Origin: Pontivivens nitratireducens
Lineage (GTDB): Bacteria > Pseudomonadota > Alphaproteobacteria > Rhodobacterales > Rhodobacteraceae
Length of the DNA: 64,000 nucleotides
NCBI RefSeq assembly: GCF_014235845.1
Contig: NZ_JACJUQ010000001.1
Coordinates: forward strand, 186,001-250,000
Direction: 5' to 3'
Positions within the stretch are counted from its first letter, which is position 1; every line of letters starts with the position of its first letter. The position numbers and the translations under genes are program-made. Of this stretch, positions 42,828 to 51,154 are shown one piece after another. The notes under the pieces were generated by a model. It was given only the letters and a program-made list of their open reading frames with translations. It made no database searches and was not told where the DNA came from.

Positions 42828-43846
42828 GCGTTGCGATCTCTCTCGATGCGGTGAACATCGTCTTTGGCGCGGAGCCGGAAAGCGCGCTGCCGCTGATGGA
42901 TGCCGGGCAGAGCCGCGCGCAGATTCAGGAGCAGACGGGGCAGGTACTGGGCGTGCACGATTGCACGCTCGACGTGAACGAGGGTGAGATTCTGGTGCTG
43001 ATGGGCCTGTCGGGATCGGGCAAGTCCACCCTGCTACGCGCGGTCAATGGCTTGAACCCGGTCGTGCGCGGATCGGTGACAGTGCGCGCTGGCGACTGGT
43101 CGGCGGAGGTTACCTCGGCCAGCAAGGCGGACCTGCTGAAGGTGCGTCGCGAATGCGTCACCATGGTGTTCCAGCAATTTGGCCTGCTGCCGTGGCGCAG
43201 CGTGGCGGAAAATGTTGGACTGGGCCTCGAACTGTCAGGCATGAAGAAGGCCGAGCGGGCAGAGCGCGTGCGCGAACAGCTCGATCTGGTGGGCCTGTCG
43301 GAGTGGGCGGACCGCAAGGTTGGGGAGTTGTCGGGCGGAATGCAGCAGCGGGTCGGACTGGCGCGGGCCTTTGCCACGCAGGCGCCCATCCTGTTGATGG
43401 ACGAACCTTTTTCCGCGCTCGACCCGCTGATCCGCACCCGGTTGCAGGATGAACTGCTGGAATTGCAGCAACGGCTGAAACGCACGATCCTGTTCGTTAG
43501 TCACGATCTGGATGAGGCGTTTCGCATCGGCGACCGCATCGCCATAATGGAGGGCGGACGCATCGTGCAATCGGGCACGCCACAGGATATTCACGCCGAC
43601 CCCGCAAACGAATATGTCGCTGATTTCGTGGCGCACATGAACCCGCTGGGCGTTTTGCGCGCGCGGTCGGTCATGGTCCCCGCGCAGGGAACGGAGGACG
43701 GTCGGATCGGGGCGGATGCCAGCGTCAATGACGTGATCCATGCGCTCGATACGGCGCAAAGCCTCGCCGTGGTTGAGGAGGGCGCGGTGGTGGGCCGGAT
43801 CACGCAGGGCGATGTCTTGAACGGGCTGGCGAAGCCGCAGACTTAG
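42824..43846 (+). CDS. choV: Choline ABC transporter ATP-binding protein
   Basis: A 340-residue ATPase. Walker A is GLSGSGKST (about residue 61), the signature LSGGMQQRVGLARAFA, and Walker B ILLMDEPFSALD. The C-terminal ~80 residues form a CBS-like regulatory region (NDVIHALDTAQSLAVVEEGA), as in ProV/OpuAA where it senses ionic strength. It completes a full choXWV importer. The coupled start at 42824 overlaps the choW stop. It converges on an ABC ATPase gene 10 bases away. Confidence 0.95.
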   Translation: MSVAISLDAVNIVFGAEPESALPLMDAGQSRAQIQEQTGQVLGVHDCTLDVNEGEILVLMGLSGSGKSTLLRAVNGLNPVVRGSVTVRAGDWSAEVTSASKADLLKVRRECVTMVFQQFGLLPWRSVAENVGLGLELSGMKKAERAERVREQLDLVGLSEWADRKVGELSGGMQQRVGLARAFATQAPILLMDEPFSALDPLIRTRLQDELLELQQRLKRTILFVSHDLDEAFRIGDRIAIMEGGRIVQSGTPQDIHADPANEYVADFVAHMNPLGVLRARSVMVPAQGTEDGRIGADASVNDVIHALDTAQSLAVVEEGAVVGRITQGDVLNGLAKPQT

Positions 43847-43856
43847 AAATGCAGGC

Positions 43857-44591
43857 TTAAACAGTGCTCAGTGGTTGGAAGATCGGGCCTTGGGGCGTGT
43901 CCTCGAAATGCGCTGTGATGCCGAACACCCGATGCAGCAGGGCAGGGGTCAGAACTTCCCGCGGCGGACCGTCGGCGGCAATGCGCCCCTGATCCAGCGC
44001 GATCAGCCGCGTGCAATGGCGCACGGCAAGGCCCAGATCGTGGATCGAAACCAGCACCCCGTGACCGCCCCGCGCCAGATCGCCCAGAACCTGCATCGTG
44101 GCAATCTGATGCGCCGGGTCCAGACCCGCAACAGGCTCATCCGCCATCAATAGCGGCGCTTGCTGTGCCAGCGTCCTTGCGATCAGGACACGGGCCTGCT
44201 CACCGCCTGACAACTCCGTCGCGGGGCGATGGCGTAGCGCCTCCAAATCCATCCGGTGCAGAGCGGCGGTTACGGGGGCAGGGTCGGTGTCCCCATGGGG
44301 CAGACGGCCGAGGGCGACGAGCGCCTCGACACTGATCGGCCAGGCGATTTCCCGCGATTGCGGCAGCCACGCGACATGCCGCGCACGAAGTCGCGGCACC
44401 ATCTGCATCAGTGAACTATTGCCGGAAAAGGGGATCAAGCCGAGTGCTGCGCGCATCAACGTCGTCTTGCCCGCTCCATTCGGCCCGATCAGGCCCACGA
44501 CCTCCCCCGCCGCGATGTGAAGCGATATGCCGTTCAGAACCATCCGCTCACGCCGGAACGACTTGAGATCGGTGAGGGTCAGCAGGCTCAC
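43857..44591 (-). CDS. ABC transporter ATP-binding protein, iron complex/cobalamin type
   Basis: A 244-residue ATPase of the FecE/BtuD/HmuV group. Walker A is GPNGAGKTTLMRAALG, the Q-loop LPQSREIAW, signature LSGGEQARVLIAR and Walker B LLMADEPVAGLD. The start is GTG at 44591 and overlaps the permease stop by 4 bases. It is the last gene of the fabI-gpt-terB-importer group. Substrate candidates are heme, siderophore or cobalamin; no TonB receptor or cobalamin riboswitch is seen here. Confidence 0.9.
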   Translation of the reverse strand: MSLLTLTDLKSFRRERMVLNGISLHIAAGEVVGLIGPNGAGKTTLMRAALGLIPFSGNSSLMQMVPRLRARHVAWLPQSREIAWPISVEALVALGRLPHGDTDPAPVTAALHRMDLEALRHRPATELSGGEQARVLIARTLAQQAPLLMADEPVAGLDPAHQIATMQVLGDLARGGHGVLVSIHDLGLAVRHCTRLIALDQGRIAADGPPREVLTPALLHRVFGITAHFEDTPQGPIFQPLSTV

Positions 44592-45568
44592 ATCTCCCTC
44601 CGCTGGGTCAGGATCAGGCGCAGGAAAAACGGTGCGCCAACCAGGGCGATCAGAACGCCCAGCTTCAGGTCTCGTTCCGGTGCAATCAGGCGCACGGCGA
44701 TGTCCGCCGCCAGAACCATCGCCGCCCCGCCGAGCGCGGAGGCAGGCAACACCCGCGAGGGTTTCGCGCCAACCGCGCGACGCAGAACATGCGGTGCGAC
44801 CAGCCCGACGAAGCCGATGGACCCCGCCACCGCCGTTGCCGCCCCGACCGTCGCCGCAACGCCGAGGATCAGCATCAGGCGCAAGCGTGCCAGATCTATT
44901 CCCAGCGCCGCTGCCGCATCCTCGCCCAGTGTAAGTGCGTCCAGACCCCGCCCGAGGCTGAGCAACGCAATGGTCCCCGCCGCCATGAAGGGTGCGACCA
45001 GCCCCACATGCTGCATTGAACGATCCGCGAGGGAGCCGAGCAGCCAGAACACGATCTCGCTTGCCGCGAACGGGTTCGGGCTGAGGTTCAGAACCAGAGA
45101 GGTGCACGCCCCCGCCAATGCACTGATCGCGATGCCGGCGAGGATCAGCGTCAATGCCGACCCGCGCGGTCCAGCCAGCAGCAGGATCAGGACGACCGCC
45201 CCAACCGCGCCGCCCAATGCCGCGAGGGGCAGGGCCAGGGCAAAAGCCGCTGCAAGGCCCGACTGGATCGCCAGAACAGCGCCCAGCGCGGCAGAGCCGG
45301 AGACCCCGATCAGCCCCGGTTCGGCCAGCGGGTTTCGCAGATAGCCCTGCAACGCCGCCCCCGACAGACCCAGCGACGCCCCGACCATGACCGCGAGCAG
45401 CGCACGGGGCAGACGAATTTCGCGCATCACAAGCGTGATCGCCTCCCCCTCACCCCGAAACAAGGCGTCGATGCTGTCGGAGACGGGCAACCCCGCCGGT
45501 CCGATCAGAAGTGATGCCGCGAACAGCAAAAGCACCAGCGCGCCAAGGCCTGCGAAGACCCGTATCAT
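44588..45568 (-). CDS. FecCD/BtuC family ABC permease
   Basis: A 326-residue permease with about ten membrane helices. The FecCD family pattern is seen in PRALLAVMVGASLGLSGAALQGYLRNPLAEPGLIG and GFVGLVAPHVLRR. It starts at 45568 (MIRVFAGLGALVLLL) and overlaps both neighbours by 4 bases. It forms the channel of the type II importer with the adjoining ATPase. Ligand type is the same as for the whole system: iron complex or cobalamin. Confidence 0.92.
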   Translation of the reverse strand: MIRVFAGLGALVLLLFAASLLIGPAGLPVSDSIDALFRGEGEAITLVMREIRLPRALLAVMVGASLGLSGAALQGYLRNPLAEPGLIGVSGSAALGAVLAIQSGLAAAFALALPLAALGGAVGAVVLILLLAGPRGSALTLILAGIAISALAGACTSLVLNLSPNPFAASEIVFWLLGSLADRSMQHVGLVAPFMAAGTIALLSLGRGLDALTLGEDAAAALGIDLARLRLMLILGVAATVGAATAVAGSIGFVGLVAPHVLRRAVGAKPSRVLPASALGGAAMVLAADIAVRLIAPERDLKLGVLIALVGAPFFLRLILTQRREM

Positions 45569-46359
45569 CGTGCGGCTTCCTGCAAATCGCGAATGGCACG
45601 CAGGACGTAGGGTGTGCCGCAAATCCAGTCCGGGCCGGTATTCGCGCGGGGCAGGGCCATCGCCTGCAACACGGGATGGGACAGGATTTCCTCGGATCGC
45701 GACGCGCCGGGATAGGGGGTGGAGGTTATCAGCATGTCGGGCGCGCGCATCACCAGCAGCTCCAGCGGCAGACGCCCCCCGCCGGGGCGATCGGCCATGA
45801 GGTTGCGCAATCCGGCCGCCTCCATGATATCGGCCGCCATCGTTCCGCTGCCCAGAGTGTAGCCATTCGCCTGATAGATCGCGGCGCGCACCGTGCCGAC
45901 CTCATATCGCAGGGACAGCAGATCGGCCTCGAACCGGGCGATCAGCGCGGTTGCTGCAGCCTCGCGTCCCAGAACTTCACCCATTTTGGCGATCCTGTCA
46001 GGCACCTCGTCCAGACCGCTGGCGGGATCGAAGCGTTGTACGGGAATGCCCAGCCGCTCCAGCATCGAAACGGTGGCCCGCGCGGTATAGCGCCCGGCCA
46101 GAACCAGATCGGGGTTCAGCAGAAAAATCTCCTCCGCCTGACCGGCGTTGCGCGGCCATGACGCAGCCTGCCGCGCCATGGCGGAGGATCGCGGATCGGA
46201 GGCGAGGCGCGAAACGCTGATCAACTGCCCGGGCGCGGCCAGCAGCATGGCAAGCTGGTCCGTGCACAGGTTCAGCGACACGACGCGCTGCGGGGCGTCG
46301 CCGATGGTGGGCGCACCCAGAAACTCGCCCATGGCGGGCGCACCCAGAAAGGTGCACAA
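45565..46359 (-). CDS. ABC transporter substrate-binding protein, iron complex/cobalamin type
   Basis: A 264-residue helical-backbone binding protein (BtuF/FhuD fold) with the N-terminal pattern PQRVVSLNLCTDQLAMLL and later AEEIFLLNPDLVLAG and RAPDMLITSTPYPG. The start is uncertain: the listed start is a TTG at 46359 and the reading frame is open further upstream with WQVWLL, which would improve a signal peptide. No ATG with a ribosome site exists. The N-terminus holds a 27-base tandem repeat (FLGAPAMGE then FLGAPTIGD). It overlaps the permease by 4 bases. Confidence 0.85.
   Translation of the reverse strand: MCTFLGAPAMGEFLGAPTIGDAPQRVVSLNLCTDQLAMLLAAPGQLISVSRLASDPRSSAMARQAASWPRNAGQAEEIFLLNPDLVLAGRYTARATVSMLERLGIPVQRFDPASGLDEVPDRIAKMGEVLGREAAATALIARFEADLLSLRYEVGTVRAAIYQANGYTLGSGTMAADIMEAAGLRNLMADRPGGGRLPLELLVMRAPDMLITSTPYPGASRSEEILSHPVLQAMALPRANTGPDWICGTPYVLRAIRDLQEAAR
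46298..46351 (-). repeat. 27-base tandem duplication in the binding-protein signal region
   Basis: The two copies 46298-46324 and 46325-46351 match at 24 of 27 bases. In the protein they give FLGAPAMGE and FLGAPTIGD, one after the other, between the likely signal peptide and the mature domain. It keeps the reading frame. Confidence 0.85.
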
Positions 46360-46382
46360 CAGCCAGACCTGCCAGAACCGGC

Positions 46383-46826
46383 TCAGAGCCTGTTCGCCGC
46401 CCGCTGCCGGGCCAGCGCGCTGTCACGGTCCGTCACGCCGATCAGGTTTGCGACCATGCGCAGCAGGGCGTTTTCATCCTCGCTGCGGTCATCGTCGGAC
46501 AGGGCGACATACCACATTGCCTCGATCACGGCGTCACGCTCCTCGTAGGGGACAGCGTCCTTGATCAAACGGGTGAAGCGTACGGTATCGGATGCCTGCG
46601 CTTCCAGGGCCTCCGCCTCGGTGCGCAAGCTCACCGCGTCTGCCTCGATCAAGCCGTAGCGATGGCGCAGGACCGCGTCGATCCGCGCAACCTCGGCCGG
46701 GTGATACAGATCGTCCGCGCGCGCCACGCGCACCAGCAGTGCCGCCATTGCCAGACGGGCATCGCTGGCATCCAGCGTCGTGTCTTCGGGGGTGCCGGTC
46801 AGTTTTCTCAACAGGTCAGCGAACAT
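46383..46826 (-). CDS. TerB family tellurite resistance-like protein
   Basis: A 147-residue all-helical TerB domain protein. Helix motifs are DARLAMAALLVRVARADDLYHPAEVARIDAV and the paired acidic pattern DDDRSEDENALLRMVANLIGV. TerB domains bind metal ions and are found in stress responses. It starts at 46826, sharing one base with the stop of gpt (TGATG), and its end runs close to the binding-protein start. Its role in this operon is unknown. Confidence 0.87.
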   Translation of the reverse strand: MFADLLRKLTGTPEDTTLDASDARLAMAALLVRVARADDLYHPAEVARIDAVLRHRYGLIEADAVSLRTEAEALEAQASDTVRFTRLIKDAVPYEERDAVIEAMWYVALSDDDRSEDENALLRMVANLIGVTDRDSALARQRAANRL

Positions 46827-47335
46827 CAGTCCTTGCCCCGATACGGTTGCACGTATTGCAGCGCCATGTCCCACGGGAAGAATATCCACGTATCCTGCGA
46901 GACGCCGGTGATGAAGGTATCCACCATCGGCTCCCCCTGCGGCTTTGCGTAGACGGTCGCGAAATGCGCCTTGGGATACAGGGACCGGACCAGTTCCAGA
47001 GTTTTACCGCTGTCCACCAGATCATCCACGATCAGCACGCCCTCGCCATCGTTCCGCATCAGGGCATCGTCGGGCTTCTTGAGCACTTCAGCCGTGCCCT
47101 GATCCTGATGCGCATAGGATTTGACGCTGATCGTATCGACCGTGCGAATGTCCAGTTCCCGGGCCACGATCATGGCAGGGGCCATGCCACCACGAGTGAT
47201 GGCCACCACGGCGCGCCATTTGCCGCCCGCACCCGGACCATCGTTTTCCAGCCGCCACGCAAGGGCGCGGCTGTCACGGTGGATTTGATCCCAAGAAATA
47301 TGAAAGCCCTTTTCGTGGGGCAGACGGTCGGCCAT
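46826..47335 (-). CDS. gpt: Xanthine-guanine phosphoribosyltransferase
   Basis: A 169-residue type I phosphoribosyltransferase. The PRPP motif [13 protein letters not shown] is at about residues 99-111. The N-terminus [19 protein letters not shown] and [19 protein letters not shown] match Gpt. It salvages xanthine and guanine to XMP and GMP. It lies 15 bases after fabI and shares a base with terB. Confidence 0.95.
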   Translation of the reverse strand: MADRLPHEKGFHISWDQIHRDSRALAWRLENDGPGAGGKWRAVVAITRGGMAPAMIVARELDIRTVDTISVKSYAHQDQGTAEVLKKPDDALMRNDGEGVLIVDDLVDSGKTLELVRSLYPKAHFATVYAKPQGEPMVDTFITGVSQDTWIFFPWDMALQYVQPYRGKD

Positions 47336-47350
47336 GCGGCGTCCTTTCGA

Positions 47351-48187
47351 TTATTCGGCAGCGGGTTTGCGACCGACGGCAACGTCGATGTCGGGCGCGT
47401 CCTCGGCCTTCATGCCGACGACGTGATAGCCGCTGTCGACGTGATGGTTTTCACCCGTGACACCGGAGGCCAGGTCGCTGAGCAGGTAGAGGGCGGATTT
47501 GCCCACGTCCATCGTCGTTACGTTGCGCCGCAGCGGGGAGTTCAGCTCGTTCCACTTGAGGATATACCGAAAATCACCGATTCCTGACGCGGCAAGCGTC
47601 TTGATCGGCCCGGCGCTGAGCGCGTTGACGCGGATGTTCTTTGGGCCCAGGTCCATGGCCATGTATTTGACCGAAGCCTCCAGCGCCGCCTTGGCCACGC
47701 CCATCACGTTGTAATGCGGCATCACCTTTTCGGCGCCGTAATAGGTCAGCGTCAGGGCGGCCGCGCCGTCGTTCATCATCTTTTCCGCGCGCTGCATGAT
47801 CGCGGTGAACGAATAGACGGAGATGTCCATGGACATGCGGAAGTTGTCGGGCGAGGTGTCCACGTAGCGGCCGCGCAATTCGTTCTTGTCGGAAAAGCCG
47901 ATGGCGTGCACGACGAAATCGAGGCTGCCCCATGTGTCCTTCAGCTCAGTGAAGACCGCATCCATGCTGGCCGCATCCGTCACATCGCAGGGCAGCACGA
48001 TGTTGGAGCCGAGGCTTTCCGCCAGCGGTTTCACCCGCTTGCCCAGCGCATCGCCCTGATAGGTGAACGCCATTTCGGCCCCGGCCTCGTGCAGGGCACG
48101 TGCGACGCCCCAGGCGATGGACTTGTCATTGGCCAGACCCATGATCAATCCGCGCTTCCCGGTCATCAATCCCGACATATCTGCCAT
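47351..48187 (-). CDS. fabI: Enoyl-ACP reductase (NADH)
   Basis: A 278-residue short-chain reductase-like enzyme. The N-terminal nucleotide motif is [15 protein letters not shown] and the catalytic Tyr-x6-Lys is in HYNVMGVAK. It carries out the last reduction of fatty acid elongation and is the triclosan target. The start is 48187; the second ATG at 48178 would drop three residues. It is the first gene of a minus-strand group followed by gpt, terB and an ABC importer. Divergent from pdxH. Confidence 0.96.
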   Translation of the reverse strand: MADMSGLMTGKRGLIMGLANDKSIAWGVARALHEAGAEMAFTYQGDALGKRVKPLAESLGSNIVLPCDVTDAASMDAVFTELKDTWGSLDFVVHAIGFSDKNELRGRYVDTSPDNFRMSMDISVYSFTAIMQRAEKMMNDGAAALTLTYYGAEKVMPHYNVMGVAKAALEASVKYMAMDLGPKNIRVNALSAGPIKTLAASGIGDFRYILKWNELNSPLRRNVTTMDVGKSALYLLSDLASGVTGENHHVDSGYHVVGMKAEDAPDIDVAVGRKPAAE

Positions 48188-48296
48188 TTCGCCTCGCGCT
48201 CCACTCTTGTTCTGCTGGTCAGTCCGCTTTACGTCAAAGGATCGGCAGCATCAAGAATATGTCGGTGTTCGCACCAACTTGGCGGAGGATCACGCG

Positions 48297-48905
48297 ATGA
48301 GCGACGACACGGCCCGGACCGGTATTTTCGCCGGCGACGATCCTTTCGCACTTGCACGGCAATGGCTGGCGGAGGCGGTGAAGTCCGAACCCAACGACCC
48401 CGATGCCATCGCCCTGGCGACTGCGGACCCCGACGGTCTGCCCAATGTGCGTATGGTTCTGCTCAAGGAAATCGAGGCGGATGCCTTCGTTTTCTATACC
48501 AATTTCGAAAGCGCGAAGGGGCGGGAGATCGCGGCGACTGGCAAGGCGGCGTTCGTGCTGCATTGGAAAAGCCTGCGCCGCCAGATCCGGGTGCGGGGCC
48601 TGACCGAGCAGGTCGAGGACGCACAGGCGGATGCCTATTATCACTCGCGCGCGTTGCAAAGCCGCATCGGTGCATGGGCATCGGAACAATCCCGACCTCT
48701 CGACAGTCGGGCGACGCTGATGGGCAAGGTAGCGCGGTTGAGCCTTGAAAAGGGTCTGAACCCCGACCGTCCACCATTCTGGGGCGGCATCCGCATCCGC
48801 CCGGTCGAGGTCGAGTTCTGGGCAGACGGCGCGTTCCGCCTGCACGACCGCTTCCGCTGGACGCTGGGGGATGAGGGCTGGGCGGTGCAGCGATTGAATC
48901 CTTAG
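48297..48905 (+). CDS. pdxH: Pyridoxamine 5'-phosphate oxidase
   Basis: A 202-residue FMN split-barrel oxidase. The ATG at 48297 has GGCGGAGGA about 8 bases upstream. It contains [21 protein letters not shown] and [15 protein letters not shown], the PLP and FMN binding segments, and a C-terminal [10 protein letters not shown] and RLNP end. It makes pyridoxal phosphate from pyridoxamine or pyridoxine phosphate. Monocistronic, divergent from fabI. Confidence 0.95.
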   Translation: MSDDTARTGIFAGDDPFALARQWLAEAVKSEPNDPDAIALATADPDGLPNVRMVLLKEIEADAFVFYTNFESAKGREIAATGKAAFVLHWKSLRRQIRVRGLTEQVEDAQADAYYHSRALQSRIGAWASEQSRPLDSRATLMGKVARLSLEKGLNPDRPPFWGGIRIRPVEVEFWADGAFRLHDRFRWTLGDEGWAVQRLNP

Positions 48906-48951
48906 CGCTTCGGTCGTGGCCGGATCGGAGGAGAATGATAGCGCCCGCCCC

Positions 48952-49773
48952 TCAGGGGCCGACGATGATCCGCAACGGCGTTCCGTCCTGTTGCGTGGTG
49001 GTAAAACTCTCACGCAGGCGTCCTCTGTCATAGCCTACAGGCGCACGCTCCGCAGGGATTTGCGTGCCATCCGGATAGGTGACGACAGCGTGTCGTGCCC
49101 CAGGGTCGGAATAGCTGACGGCCATTAACTGCGTATCTCCCAACTCCACGAGGATGGCGCGCGTACCGGACCCATCGCTACCGGCGCGACTGAAATAGGT
49201 GATCGGGTCCAGCCTTCCGTCGCGAAACAGGCGCACGGGCAGATCGACCGCATATTCGAAGGTTGCAGGTGCGGCGTGCAGGATCGTTCCTTGCGCCAGA
49301 AGCCGGCAATCGCAACTGTCCTGCAACCCCAGCGCACTCAGATCCTCATGGCACGATTGCAACGCCTGCGTGATCGAGGCTTGCGCGTTGTCACCGCCGA
49401 CAACCGAGACCTCGACCGGGCACTGCGCCTGCGGTGCGCCGCGTACGATCGCCTTGGGGCCCTCGGCCAGCAGATAGGCGCGGCCATCGGCGGAGCGGAA
49501 GAAATATGCGAGCTGGTCCAGGCGGATTTCCTGCGTGCGCCGGTGCTCGGCAATCTCGGCATAGCTGCGGCTGGTGGCGTCCTGCACGACCTGCGATATG
49601 TCATCGGGTGTCTTAGAGATCAGGTCGCTCTGGAACGGGGTATACAAAAACTCCCGCGTCACCCCGTCGGCATCCGGCAAGGGGCCGACAGGTACGGTGG
49701 CGCAACTGGCCAGGGCCAGAAACGCAAGGAAAAGCAGGGTGCGAGGTTGCCGATTTGCCACGGTCGGTTGCAT
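48952..49773 (-). CDS. Lipoprotein of unknown function, 273 aa
   Basis: A 273-residue protein starting at 49773 (MQPTVANRQPRTLLFLA), where GGAG lies 6 bases upstream; a TTG at 49791 is less likely. The lipobox is LASC with Cys24. The mature part has an acidic and Gln-rich alpha section (about 45-110), a region with paired Cys (SCDCRLL near residue 155, QCPVEVSV), and a C-terminal beta part with GTRAILVELGDTQLMAVSY. I do not recognise it. It is convergent with pdxH, monocistronic. Confidence 0.75.
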   Translation of the reverse strand: MQPTVANRQPRTLLFLAFLALASCATVPVGPLPDADGVTREFLYTPFQSDLISKTPDDISQVVQDATSRSYAEIAEHRRTQEIRLDQLAYFFRSADGRAYLLAEGPKAIVRGAPQAQCPVEVSVVGGDNAQASITQALQSCHEDLSALGLQDSCDCRLLAQGTILHAAPATFEYAVDLPVRLFRDGRLDPITYFSRAGSDGSGTRAILVELGDTQLMAVSYSDPGARHAVVTYPDGTQIPAERAPVGYDRGRLRESFTTTQQDGTPLRIIVGP

Positions 49774-49987
49774 GTATGCTCCGGTATTCAATGGGGGCCG
49801 GTGGTTTGCTTGACACGCATGTCGCGCGATATCTATCCTTTTTTCAGTCTCTACGGGGGGCGGTCCACCACGATCGCGACGTAGCTCGGGACTGCGGTGC
49901 GTAGGGTGCGGATCGGATTTTGGACGCTTTCTCTGTCATGCGCATGGGTTGCATGTGCTTGGCGGACAATAAGAAAATGGTATTTGG

Positions 49988-50479
49988 ATGATTACGGGAC
50001 AGGTGAAGTGGTATGACACCACGCGCGGGTTCGGCTTCCTGGTGACGGAAGACGGTGCCGGAGATGTGATGATCCATGCAAGTGTGTTGAAGGCCGCCGG
50101 CCTGCGCGATCTGGTCGAGGGGATCGCGATAACCGTCGAGGTTGAGGAAACCGACAAGGGCCGTCAGGCCTGCGCAGTGATCGAGGCGGATGTGCCAGAC
50201 GGTGGCGACGGAATGATGGCAGACCTGCTCGAAGCCGTTCCGGGCCCGCAGGAGGTTGACTACGTGCCGGCCCGTGTCAAATGGTTCGACAGGGTCAAGG
50301 GCTTCGGTTTTCTGAACATCTTCGGGGATGATGAGGATGTCTTTGTCCACATGGAAACGCTGCGCCGCTGCGGTATCGTCGATCTGCAATCGAACGAGGC
50401 CATCGCGGCCCATATCGGGGACGGCCCGCGTGGTCGAATGGTGATGTATGTTCGCGACTGGGACAGCGTCGTTTCGTAA
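49988..50479 (+). CDS. Cold shock protein with two CSD domains
   Basis: A 163-residue protein with two cold shock domains. The first (residues 2-66) has [18 protein letters not shown] and DVMIHASV; the second (about residues 93-155) has [17 protein letters not shown] and DVFVHME. The RNP1 (GFGFL) and RNP2 (VF/MIH) motifs are kept in both. Double CSD proteins are common in alphaproteobacteria and bind single-stranded RNA. The upstream 214 bases contain no gene and the ribosome site is weak, possibly part of a long leader. The DUF192 gene overlaps the end by 32 bases. Confidence 0.93.
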   Translation: MITGQVKWYDTTRGFGFLVTEDGAGDVMIHASVLKAAGLRDLVEGIAITVEVEETDKGRQACAVIEADVPDGGDGMMADLLEAVPGPQEVDYVPARVKWFDRVKGFGFLNIFGDDEDVFVHMETLRRCGIVDLQSNEAIAAHIGDGPRGRMVMYVRDWDSVVS

Positions 50480-50936
50480 TATCCTTTGCCTTGCCTTGCT
50501 GCTGGCTACGCCCGTCGCCGCTCAGCAATGTCGTGAGGACCGGGTGGACATTCGTCAGGACGGTCTGCGTGTTTCCATTGAGGTCGAGATTGCGGACACC
50601 GATGAGGAACGCGCGCGCGGACTGATGTTTGTCGAGGAGATGGCCCAACTGGAGGGCATGTTGTTCGTCTATCAGGACGAACCGCGTCAGCGCAGCTTCT
50701 GGATGCGCAATACCCTCATTCCGCTGGATATGCTGTTCGTGGCGGCGGACGGGACCGTCCGTGATATTCACGTCAATGCCACTCCACTGGATGAAACGCC
50801 GATCCCATCCGCCACCGACGATATTTTTGCGGTGCTGGAGGTCAATGGAGGCCTGACGGAAATGCTGGGTCTGACACCGGGTGCGCAATTGCGCCATCCC
50901 GCTTTCGACACCAACCCGATCTGGCCGTGCGATTGA
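50448..50936 (+). CDS. DUF192 family secreted protein
   Basis: A 162-residue protein starting at 50448, 32 bases inside the cold-shock gene in another frame. A signal peptide is seen in the first ~25 residues ([18 protein letters not shown]). The DUF192 domain follows with [16 protein letters not shown], the family GMLF (EGMLFVY) and [15 protein letters not shown]. The family is found in bacteria and archaea with unknown function. The overlap suggests that translation depends on the cold-shock gene. tRNA-Pro follows after 44 bases. Confidence 0.88.
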   Translation: MFATGTASFRNILCLALLLATPVAAQQCREDRVDIRQDGLRVSIEVEIADTDEERARGLMFVEEMAQLEGMLFVYQDEPRQRSFWMRNTLIPLDMLFVAADGTVRDIHVNATPLDETPIPSATDDIFAVLEVNGGLTEMLGLTPGAQLRHPAFDTNPIWPCD

Positions 50937-50980
50937 CCCTTTTCATCCCGACGCGCATTCGCTAATCCCTGCTGCATGGT

Positions 50981-51057
50981 CGGGGTGTGGCGCAGCCTGG
51001 TAGCGCACCTGTTTTGGGTACAGGGGGTCGTGAGTTCGAATCTCGCCGCCCCGACCA
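50981..51057 (+). tRNA. tRNA-Pro (anticodon TGG)
   Basis: The acceptor CGGGGTG pairs with CGCCCCG (51047-51053), with one G-U pair; the discriminator is A and CCA is encoded, total 77 bases. The stem CCTGT/ACAGG closes the loop TTTGGGT, giving anticodon TGG. The T stem is GTGAG/CTCGC and its loop TTCGAAT. Confidence 0.95.
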
Positions 51058-51121
51058 CATTTTTCACGCAATTTTTCTCTCGATGCGGACGCGGTCTTGC
51101 CTCTGCCAGATCCTTCGCAAG

Positions 51122-51148
51122 CGGCCACCCCACCGTGCAGGGTGGCCG
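51122..51148. terminator. Hairpin after the TbpB-like gene
   Basis: CGGCCACCC (51122-51130) and GGGTGGCCG (51140-51148) form a 9-bp perfect stem around a 9-base loop. It lies between the tRNA gene and the convergent TbpB-like gene end. There is no T tract on either side, so termination may be rho-dependent or weak. Confidence 0.4.
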
Positions 51149-51154
51149 GTACGA

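Noticed and set aside
46384-46826. TerB as mark of a tellurite resistance island
   Set aside because: Only a single TerB domain gene is present, inside a housekeeping group with no other ter genes.
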